Shown here: in pieces, positions 1 to 5,504 of the stretch
How the letters are laid out: every line of letters starts with the position of its first letter
How positions within the stretch are numbered: position 1 is the first letter of the stretch
NCBI GenBank assembly: GCA_964602655.1
Contig: CAZRSF010000116.1
Span: 1-10,883 of the forward strand
DNA from: Moduliflexus sp964602655
GTDB taxonomy: Bacteria > Moduliflexota > Moduliflexia > Moduliflexales > Moduliflexaceae
Direction: 5' to 3'
Length of the DNA stretch: 10,883 bases
Made by a program: the position numbers and the translations under genes
Notes under the pieces: model-generated
What the model saw: the letters and a program-made list of their open reading frames with translations, nothing else
The model's database searches: none
Told to the model about the DNA's origin: nothing

Positions 1-7
1 TGGCGGG

Positions 8-23
8 CGTCCCTGCCGGGACG
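8..23. repeat. Small palindrome CGTCCC-TGCC-GGGACG
   Basis: Six-base arms with a TGCC loop near the left edge. It is similar in style to the other palindromes in the window but is the only copy here. Minus-strand reading from ATG 45 runs off the window edge without a recognisable protein. Confidence 0.4.
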
Positions 24-62
24 GATGCGGCGGCAGAAACGCCATGTCGCCCGGCCATAAAC

Positions 63-110
63 AAAAAAACGCAGGCGGGTCTTCGGCTGACGCCTACCAA
101 ACCACCTGCG
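63..110 (-). terminator. Intrinsic terminator on the minus strand
   Basis: Read on the minus strand, CGCAGGTGG (110-102) pairs with CCGCCTGCG (78-70), giving nine pairs with one G-U, followed directly by seven T (69-63). The loop is 23 bases. It would end transcription coming from the TIR-NACHT-FGE gene or from an RNA lying between 111 and 215. Confidence 0.65.
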
Positions 111-215
111 GTCGTTGTATATTCGGACAGCGTCGCCGCTGTCGCCGGAACAGGTCTGGACTCTCCCTGCACGCTCGACGCAATCCCTTGCGCCGACTCT
201 GGCGTTGAAGAGTGC
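111..215 (-). other. Stem-loop-rich leader or small RNA candidate downstream of the TIR-NACHT-FGE gene
   Basis: No convincing protein is seen here. On the minus strand there is a hairpin CGCAA-GGGA-TTGCG (192-179) and a seven-pair hairpin GACAGCG-GCGA-CGCTGTC (143-126). CCAGACCTG (159-151) can pair with CAGGTggtTTGG (108-97), which would enclose the second hairpin and occupy the left arm of the terminator at 63-110. That is the geometry of an attenuator or riboswitch expression platform, or of a compact structured RNA. I recognise no known RNA family, and structure by eye is weak evidence. Confidence 0.3.
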
Positions 216-350
216 TCACCGCGCCGCAACAACCACCACGCGAAACCCGACGTCGTAGCTCTGATAAGCAGGTACGCTCCTGTCACGGGGCGCACTACGC
301 AGACCGCCGGGCCGATCGCTCCATCCCCCACCGCGCAGCATTTTCGCCTT
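216..350 (-). pseudogene. Stop-separated C-terminal end of the FGE domain, resembling a DGR variable region
   Basis: After the TGA at 351-353 the same frame stays open for 44 codons and ends at TGA 216-218. It encodes the expected missing end of an FGE/C-type-lectin fold: LRGGGW (338-321), then SDRPGGLRSAPRDRS, a variable stretch, and VGFRVVVVAAR. The conserved skeleton LRGG.W, LRSA.R and GFRVV matches the end of FGE-type DGR targets. The residues that differ sit where such targets carry Asn (AAC/AAT) codons in their template: S, D, R, G, G, P, D, R, S, V, A, Y, S, Y, D. This is either the tail of a recently nonsense-mutated gene or a stop caused by a sequencing error. A separate 42-codon reading from ATG 341 is possible but has no clear ribosome binding site. 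Confidence 0.7.
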
Positions 351-3300
351 TCATTCACCTAAACTCTTTTCTATTTCATCAAACGACGGTTCGCCGTCGG
401 CGTAGTTATACTCCTGATTCAAGCACCATTCCCAGACATTGCCCGCCATCTCCTCGCAACCGAACGCGCTTTTGCCTTGCGGAAAACAACCGACCGCGCT
501 CGTCGCGCCGAGGTTCCCGTCATAATTCGCATGTTCCGGCGTGATCTCATCGCCCCAGGGATAACGTTCATATTTCCCCTCCTGGGAGGGGTTTGGGGTG
601 GGTTTTCCTCGCGCCGCATATTCCCATTCGGCCTCGGTCGGCAGGCGATATTGTAGAGACGCACGGCCGTGCGTCTCTCCGTGGGGGCGCGATATTCCGG
701 GTAGAGACGCACGGCCGTGCGTCTCTACCCCGTGCGTCTCTACGGCGCGGGATCGTTCGGTCAACCATGCGCAAAATGCGACGGCGTCATTCCAGGTCAC
801 GCCCACGACCGGATGATTCGGCAGATCGAACGCGCCGCCATATTTTTCATTTCCTCGTCCGCCTGCCTTCACAAACGCCTGATACTGCGCGTTCGTAATC
901 GGATAACGACTCATCCGAAACGGCTCGCGGAACGTGACGCGGTGGCGCGGCTGTTCATCGCCATACGCATTGCTATCAAGCGTTTTATCGCTTCCCATCC
1001 AGAATTCGCCCGCTGGAATTTCGATCCATTCGATGTCCGGCACAACCCACCCCTTCCCCCTCCCAGGAGGGGAATTGTCCGATATATCCCCTCCTGGGAG
1101 GGGGAAGGGGTGGGTCATCGAAATCACGCCAACACCGGGGCGGTTATCGCCGAACACGGCAAGCAGGTTTCCCGCCAATGCCCGTTCTACGGCTGGCAGC
1201 GGTTCGCAACCCTGCCAGGGTTTCACACCCTGGCAGGGTTCAGCAGTGTATTCGGTCAGAATCGCGATTAACCATTCCTTCAGCCGCTCGATCTTTTTGC
1301 GATTGCGGTCGCTGAGATGGTCGAAATCGGCGTTTTCCGCCACCGCCTGCGCCGCGAAGAGGGCGGCGTAGGCGTTCTCCTGCTCAAGAAAGGCATCCAC
1401 GACATCCCAGAGGATTCTGGCGGAACCGCGCATCGCTTTGGCAGCGGAAAGCAGCGCCACTTCGCGCCAACGGTTCGGCGCAGCGGCGGCGAGTGCGGCG
1501 ATATTGTCGGGATAATCGTCACAATCCGCGATATGGCAGGCCGCAAGATATTCCTGAAACGTGCGATGCGGAAAGGTATAGACTTTCACGCCGCGTGGCA
1601 CAAGCAGCCCGGCGCGGTCGCTGAGATGTTCCACCAATCGTTTCGGGCGCACATCCTTATTGGAATCGGAGATGTTCAGCAACGCAGTCACGAGGTCGCC
1701 TTCCGCAATGTCAGCGGTGCGGCGGTCGTCGGTTTGCGCGTCGTGCGCCTCGAACGCTAAGCGGCTGATGACGCGGCGCACGCGCTCGATGCCAACGTTG
1801 AGGAGTTCGGTCAGGCTTTTCCGTTCCACTAAAATCTTGCCGGCGCGGTCTTTGACGATTTTGGGCTGTTCCCACCAGTCCAACAAGAGTTCCACCGCGT
1901 CGTTGTAGAGTTCTTCGCGCCGCTCCGGCAGGCTGCCGCCGCGCCAGGCGTGGAGGCTCGCCATGAGGGTCAGCAGCAGCGGGCGCTCCGCGAGACTGTA
2001 GATGCGGTCGTTCTTGAGAATGGCGCGTTTCAACGTCTCGGCGCGGCCTTGCGCGTCGTCCGGGTGCAGGTTGCGCAGCCGCCCGATATGGGCGTACCAG
2101 TGATCCACAAAGCGCCGAATCTGCCCCTGCGAAAAGGAGGAGAGCACGGTTTCGGCGAAATTCGTCAGCCGCCATGCCTGCTGCTGATAGGCATACGTGC
2201 GGCTGGTGACGATGATCCGGCATTGGGGAAACGCTTTGGCCGCCGCTTCCACGATCTGCGTGATCTGCGTTCGCCGCGCCTCAGCTTCCGGCACTTCGTC
2301 GAGGCCATCGAACAGCAGCAGACCGCCCTGTGTCTGCAAATGCGCTTTCAACGCCGGCACGACACCCCGCAAACCAACGTTATCAAATTCCTGCGTCACA
2401 AATTCCCAGAGATGCGCCACCGTCGCGTCTGCGCCCGCGTCCGGCAAGCCCCGCGCCGCGAAGTCCCGCAGAATGATGCGCAGCGGCAGTAACGCGCCAT
2501 GCGTCCAGGGCTGATATTTTTTCTTCTGTTCTTTTTCCTTCTTTTTATCGCGTTTATCGTCATCTTCGACTTCGTCGTTGCCGTCATAGTCCGGCAGCGG
2601 AGCGGTAAGCAGCGCGAGATTCGGAAGGCACTCCGCATATTCTTCTAACCCACCCCCTGCCCCTCCCAGGAGGGGAGTTCTCCGATCTTTCCCCTCCTGG
2701 GAGGGGTTAGGGGTGGGTTTGGCGGATTGCAGCGATTCTCCGGCGAGGCAGAGGGCGACGAAATTGACGAAGGTGCTTTTGCCGCTGCCGGGGTCGCCGA
2801 GCAGCACGAGATGGCGCTGCGCGTTCGCCTGCGCCACGGCAGAGAGCCGCCGCTCGCCGCGTTCTTGCGGCATGTCGCGTTCGGCCTGTTGCGTCAGCAA
2901 GGCGGTATAAATCGCGCCGAGATTCAGGCAGGCTTCCGCGTCGCGGCTGGCCGCCTTTTTGTCTATTCCGGCCAACGAGACGACGCTGACCTGCTCCATC
3001 AGCCAGCGCAGATAATGCTCGCGCCAGTTCGGATCAGGCGGTGGATCGCTGTTGTGTTGCGGACGCCCGTCCATCGGCGCGACGCCCTTGATACCGCATT
3101 CTAACCGCCAGAGCGCGTCGTCGTCATCCAACGCTTTGCCGCGAAAATCTACCCAGACATTATCCGCGAGAAAGTCGGGGAGTTCCGGTTGTTCCTCTGC
3201 ATCAGGCAGCAACACCGGAATCACGCGAAATCCTGATTGTTTGACCTGCAGTGAGATCGCCTGCCGGATTTCCCGGTCTTGCCAGGGTCCTTCGCCGCTT

Positions 3301-3506
3301 TTCCCGACAAAGACGGCGCAGGAATCGGCCTGTTTCATCGCAGCATATAATTTCGACACGGACGATTCTCCCGGAATCAGTTCGTATTCGTCAAAAAACG
3401 GGCGCAAGCCGATGCGCGTGAGATACTCGGCCATTTGCCGCACAGCATCGCGGTCGTCGCTGTTAAAGCTCAAAAAAACCGCATATTTATTTTCGACAGA
3501 TTCCAT
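351..3506 (-). CDS. TIR-NACHT-FGE (SUMF1-like) NLR-type protein, C-terminus cut by an in-frame stop
   Basis: 1051 residues. Residues about 8-140 are a TIR domain (start AVFLSFNSDDRD; the motif PWQDREI places E79 at the catalytic glutamate position of NAD-cleaving TIRs such as SARM1). Residues about 230-520 are a NACHT P-loop ATPase with Walker A GDPGSGKST (237-245) and Walker B LLLFDGLDEV (396-405). A helical region follows with HRTFQEYLAA (647-656), typical of NACHT proteins. Residues about 825-1051 are an FGE-sulfatase/SUMF1-like domain (IPAGEFWMGS, YRLPTEAEWEYAARG, MAGNVWEWC). By family knowledge this is a nucleotide-switch immune or conflict protein: the FGE domain would sense, NACHT would oligomerise, and TIR would degrade NAD+ or signal. 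The start is supported by GGAG (3516-3519) nine bases upstream. Oddities: in-frame palindromic repeat insertions, a Lys/Asp/Glu-rich stretch (311-330), and a TGA before the FGE core is complete. It is cytoplasmic, with no membrane segment seen. Domain calls are firm; the defence role is inferred. Confidence 0.9.
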   Translation of the reverse strand: MESVENKYAVFLSFNSDDRDAVRQMAEYLTRIGLRPFFDEYELIPGESSVSKLYAAMKQADSCAVFVGKSGEGPWQDREIRQAISLQVKQSGFRVIPVLLPDAEEQPELPDFLADNVWVDFRGKALDDDDALWRLECGIKGVAPMDGRPQHNSDPPPDPNWREHYLRWLMEQVSVVSLAGIDKKAASRDAEACLNLGAIYTALLTQQAERDMPQERGERRLSAVAQANAQRHLVLLGDPGSGKSTFVNFVALCLAGESLQSAKPTPNPSQEGKDRRTPLLGGAGGGLEEYAECLPNLALLTAPLPDYDGNDEVEDDDKRDKKKEKEQKKKYQPWTHGALLPLRIILRDFAARGLPDAGADATVAHLWEFVTQEFDNVGLRGVVPALKAHLQTQGGLLLFDGLDEVPEAEARRTQITQIVEAAAKAFPQCRIIVTSRTYAYQQQAWRLTNFAETVLSSFSQGQIRRFVDHWYAHIGRLRNLHPDDAQGRAETLKRAILKNDRIYSLAERPLLLTLMASLHAWRGGSLPERREELYNDAVELLLDWWEQPKIVKDRAGKILVERKSLTELLNVGIERVRRVISRLAFEAHDAQTDDRRTADIAEGDLVTALLNISDSNKDVRPKRLVEHLSDRAGLLVPRGVKVYTFPHRTFQEYLAACHIADCDDYPDNIAALAAAAPNRWREVALLSAAKAMRGSARILWDVVDAFLEQENAYAALFAAQAVAENADFDHLSDRNRKKIERLKEWLIAILTEYTAEPCQGVKPWQGCEPLPAVERALAGNLLAVFGDNRPGVGVISMTHPFPLPGGDISDNSPPGRGKGWVVPDIEWIEIPAGEFWMGSDKTLDSNAYGDEQPRHRVTFREPFRMSRYPITNAQYQAFVKAGGRGNEKYGGAFDLPNHPVVGVTWNDAVAFCAWLTERSRAVETHGVETHGRASLPGISRPHGETHGRASLQYRLPTEAEWEYAARGKPTPNPSQEGKYERYPWGDEITPEHANYDGNLGATSAVGCFPQGKSAFGCEEMAGNVWEWCLNQEYNYADGEPSFDEIEKSLGE
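576..604. repeat. Repeat family B, single copy inside the FGE coding region
   Basis: Core CCCCTCCTGGGAGGGG followed by TTTGGGGTGGGTT. On the coding (minus) strand it yields KPTPNPSQEGK (residues 968-978), inserted between AARG and YERYPWGDE, two motifs that sit close together in ordinary FGE domains. The frame is preserved. Confidence 0.8.
653..680. repeat. Repeat family A palindrome, copy 1 (in coding region)
   Basis: 28-base palindrome with half-site GTAGAGACGCACGG and its complement; one mismatch at the right end. It is translated in frame as GETHGRASLQ (residues 943-952 of the TIR-NACHT-FGE protein). Confidence 0.85.
701..728. repeat. Repeat family A palindrome, copy 2 (in coding region)
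   Basis: Perfect 28-base palindrome with arms GTAGAGACGCACGG / CCGTGCGTCTCTAC. It is translated as VETHGRASLP within the FGE domain, between WLTERSR and YRLPTEAEW. Confidence 0.9.
730..743. repeat. Repeat family A, half-site
   Basis: Right half CCGTGCGTCTCTAC only, one base after copy 2, read in frame as AVETHG. Together with copies 1 and 2 it makes an insertion of about 30 residues. Confidence 0.75.
1045..1115. repeat. Repeat family B, inverted pair in the NACHT-FGE linker
   Basis: Two 29-base copies in inverted orientation (1045-1073 and 1087-1115) with perfectly complementary arms and a 13-base spacer. In frame they encode about residues 798-821 (THPFPLPGGDIS, then NSPPGRGKGWV), just ahead of the FGE start PDIEWIEIPAG. 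Confidence 0.88.
1208..1240. repeat. Repeat family C inverted repeat (AACCCTGCCAGGGT)
   Basis: 14-base arms AACCCTGCCAGGGT (1208-1221) and ACCCTGGCAGGGTT (1227-1240) with a five-base spacer. It is read in frame as EPCQGVKPWQGCEP, about residues 756-769, in the helical region after NACHT. Confidence 0.8.
2647..2718. repeat. Repeat family B, inverted pair inside the NACHT domain
   Basis: Inverted copies at about 2647-2676 and 2690-2718 around a short spacer, slightly diverged from the pair at 1045-1115. They encode about residues 263-287 (KPTPNPSQEGK, then TPLLGGAGGGLEE), roughly 20 residues after Walker A, and are followed by the charged stretch DDDKRDKKKEKEQKKK. Confidence 0.85.
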
Positions 3507-3515
3507 GTGTCATGT

Positions 3516-3519
3516 CTCC
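3516..3519 (-). promoter_or_regulatory. Ribosome binding site of the TIR-NACHT-FGE gene
   Basis: On the minus strand GGAG lies nine bases before the ATG at 3506. This selects that ATG over a nearby out-of-frame ATG seven bases further upstream. Confidence 0.6.
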
Positions 3520-3555
3520 ATTCACTTGTATTGGATCGAACTGAGGAGCGCGAAC

Positions 3556-3730
3556 ACACAGCGTTTCGCGGTTAACGCTGCGCGTTGAGACTCCTTCTTC
3601 ACGCTCAATGGCAATGAACAATACTGTAAGTTTTGATTCTGAGAGGGGAGCCAGACGCCCCTCGTTCCACGCTCTGCGTCCCGCTTCGTCGCAGAGCGGC
3701 GGGTTGTGGGCATTCCACGCGGAGCGACAG
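3556..3730. repeat. Repeat family E, shortened copy
   Basis: It contains CCCCTCGTTCCACGCTCTGC and GCAGAGCGGCGGG, then GCATTCCACGCGGAGCG. All three match parts of the fuller element at 5331-5435 in the same order, but the internal segment after the left arm is missing. Upstream, 3560-3590 (GCGTTTCGCGGTTAACGCTG) resembles the leader beside the second copy. Confidence 0.65.
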
Positions 3731-3910
3731 CGACAAAGCCATCCCTTGATTCCGCGCTCCAGAGATGTCAACGGCTACGCTGCCGCCGAAAAAATGTAAA
3801 GCAAATTTTATGTTTTTCTCCATTTTCATCGTTCCGGAATGCGCCGAAAAATGCGTCTCAACGTAAATTCTCTTGACGAACTTTCCCCGCCGATGAATCA
3901 GTGAGCGAAT

Positions 3911-5269
3911 ATGTCGAAACACGTAAAAATCCTGCTGCTTTATCTGTTGGGCGCAATCGGTTGGCTCGCGGCGACACGCATCCTGTCCGAGATGGCTGAC
4001 GATCCTGTCGTCATGCTCCGTGTGCGTAATTATGCTGATGTACTGCTGATTTTCAGCACCGCCCTGTTCTTTTGGTTCGAGCGGGCACGCGCTGAACGGC
4101 GGCACGCGCAAGTCGAAGAGCAGTTTCGGATGATGGCGGATTTTACGTATGACTGGGAATACTGGATCGATCCGCAGGGCGAACTCAGGTATGTTTCCCC
4201 GTCGTGCGAGCGGATCACCGGCTATGCGGCGCAGGAATTTCTCGCGCGCCCGGAATTGCTGCTGCTGATCATGCGACCCGGCGATTTAGCGCAGTTTCCG
4301 AATCTGCACAATCCGCCCGCCGGAGAAGAGGGGATGTCAGCGGAATTTCGGATCGTGACCAAAGCGGGCGACGAATGCTGGATCGGCCATGTCTGTCGGC
4401 GCGTGTGCGATTCGCAGCGCCAGCCGATGGGGATTCGCGTCAGCAATCGCGATATTACGACCCGCAAACGCTATGAAGAATTGGAGCGCAACCGGGCGGA
4501 AGAACTGTATCAAACCGATAAAATGATTACGCTCGGCACGCTCGTCTCCGGCGTGGCGCACGAAATCAATAACCCGACGAATTTTATTACGCTGAACACG
4601 CCGCTGCTGCAAGAAGCGTGGCAGGGCGCGAGCGCGGTGTTGGAAGAACATTATCAGACTGAAGGCGACTTCTACGTCGGGCGCTTCAAATATTCCGTGA
4701 TGCGCGAGCGAATCAATCAACTGTTCGACGGCGTCTTCGAAGGCGCGAACCGCATCAAGCGCATCGTGGCGAGCCTGAAAGATTTTGCGCGTCCCGACCC
4801 GTCGGACATGAATCAGCAGGTCAACGTGAATGAGGTCATGCGCAACGCGATTGCGCTGCTCAAAAATCCGATAGAAAAGCGAACGCGGCATTTTTCGGTG
4901 GAGTGCGATGACGCCGCGCCGCTGCTCATCGGCAGCGCGCAGAAATTGGAGCAGGTCATGATTAATTTGATTCAAAACGGCCTCGAATCGCTGCAATCTG
5001 AGGACAAGGCCGTGAGTGTTCGCTCGAAATACGAACCGGAGAATCGGCAGATTATCATCGAAGTGCGCGACGAGGGCGGCGGCATTGCGCCTGACGTGCT
5101 GCCGCGCATTTTCGACCCATTTTTTACGACCAAGCGCAACTCCGGAGGCACGGGACTTGGGCTGTCGATTTCTGCGCGCATCATCAAAGAGCATGGCGGC
5201 AAAATGACCTTTGAATCGGAACTCGGCAAAGGAACTGTTGCGCGAATCGTCCTGCCGGTCAATGTGTAG
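3911..5269 (+). CDS. Membrane-bound PAS sensor histidine kinase
   Basis: 452 residues. Two hydrophobic segments (about 5-23 and 41-57) anchor it in the inner membrane with little periplasmic sequence. A PAS domain spans about 72-185 (DWEYWIDPQGELRYVSPSC, ending in SNRDITTRKRYEEL). The dimerisation/phosphoacceptor motif is LGTLVSGVAHEINNPTNFI with H217. The HATPase has N-box INLIQNGLES (351-360), G1 DEGGGIAP (387-394), F-box FDPFFTTK (401-408) and G2 GGTGLGLSI (412-420). All catalytic elements are present, so it should autophosphorylate. Its natural partner is the NtrC-type regulator encoded next (5505-6944): kinases with this H-box are commonly paired with such regulators. The signal is unknown and probably cytoplasmic, through PAS. 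ATG 3911 precedes the first helix directly; no strong Shine-Dalgarno is seen. Confidence 0.93.
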   Translation: MSKHVKILLLYLLGAIGWLAATRILSEMADDPVVMLRVRNYADVLLIFSTALFFWFERARAERRHAQVEEQFRMMADFTYDWEYWIDPQGELRYVSPSCERITGYAAQEFLARPELLLLIMRPGDLAQFPNLHNPPAGEEGMSAEFRIVTKAGDECWIGHVCRRVCDSQRQPMGIRVSNRDITTRKRYEELERNRAEELYQTDKMITLGTLVSGVAHEINNPTNFITLNTPLLQEAWQGASAVLEEHYQTEGDFYVGRFKYSVMRERINQLFDGVFEGANRIKRIVASLKDFARPDPSDMNQQVNVNEVMRNAIALLKNPIEKRTRHFSVECDDAAPLLIGSAQKLEQVMINLIQNGLESLQSEDKAVSVRSKYEPENRQIIIEVRDEGGGIAPDVLPRIFDPFFTTKRNSGGTGLGLSISARIIKEHGGKMTFESELGKGTVARIVLPVNV

Positions 5270-5504
5270 AATGAAAAGAGAAGGAGTGCGAAAGCGTAGC
5301 TTTCGCCGTCAAAGCTGCACGTTGACACCCCTCGTTCCACGCTCCGCGTGGAATGCCAACGATTCGGACGCTCTGCGTCCCGTACGAGCCGCAGAGCGGC
5401 GGTCTGCCTGCATTCCACGCAGAGCGTGGAACGAGATTAAAGCGTAGCTTTCGCGATCAAAGCGCTTTGATACTCCTGATGTTCGTTGTTCGGAAAAGAA
5501 ATTT
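5270..5504. other. Repeat-filled spacer between kinase and response regulator
   Basis: Almost the whole gap consists of inverted-repeat material: GCGAAAGC-GTA-GCTTTCGC (5288-5306), the long element at 5331-5435, AAAGC-GTA-GCTTT (5439-5451) and the 14-base palindrome TCAAAGCGCTTTGA (5457-5470). GGAAAAGAA (5492-5500) is the probable ribosome binding region of the regulator. Confidence 0.6.
5331..5435. repeat. Repeat family E, fuller copy: 105-base inverted repeat
   Basis: 26-base arms (5331-5356 starting CTCGTTCCACGCTCCGCG; 5410-5435 ending GAGCGTGGAACGAG) differ at one position. An inner stem GCTCTGCG / CGCAGAGC lies between them. It could fold into a long cruciform or an RNA stem. It encodes no transposase, so it is a non-autonomous element or REP/BIME-like repeat. 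Confidence 0.85.

Larger units (their letters stand above)
3507..3910. other. Divergent intergenic region with degenerate repeat family E and likely promoters
   Basis: This 404-base gap separates the minus-strand TIR-NACHT-FGE start from the plus-strand kinase start, so promoters for both should lie here. The left half is repeat-derived. The right half (3745-3910) is more AT-rich; TTGACG at 3873-3878 could be a -35 element, but no good -10 follows at 16-18 bases. No small gene was found. Confidence 0.5.

Noticed and set aside
1..45. Possible start of another minus-strand gene at ATG 45
   Set aside because: Only 15 codons are visible, without a ribosome binding site and including a small palindrome; it cannot be supported from this window.
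111..218. Cobalamin riboswitch (a B12-box-like AGTCCAGACCTG is present on the minus strand)
   Set aside because: The box lacks part of the consensus and the upstream aptamer space is FGE coding sequence.
351..353. Recoding of TGA as Gly, Trp or selenocysteine
   Set aside because: The oxidoreductase ends at TGA exactly where its fold ends, and no other gene here has an internal TGA. No selenocysteine element or conserved Cys position is evident.
653..743. Short CRISPR-like array
   Set aside because: Only two full copies and a half copy occur, with unequal short gaps, and the units are perfect palindromes read in frame within a protein. No cas genes are present.
3873..3901. Sigma-70 promoter for the kinase
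   Set aside because: TTGACG is good, but no acceptable -10 lies at the right distance, so it is mentioned only as a possibility.
3605..4111. Minus-strand open frame of 168 codons across the intergenic region
   Set aside because: It overlaps the kinase start and translates repeat E sequence; composition looks random.
4337..5194. 285-codon minus-strand open frame
   Set aside because: It lies wholly antisense to the histidine kinase, whose motifs are intact; the translation shows no recognisable domain.
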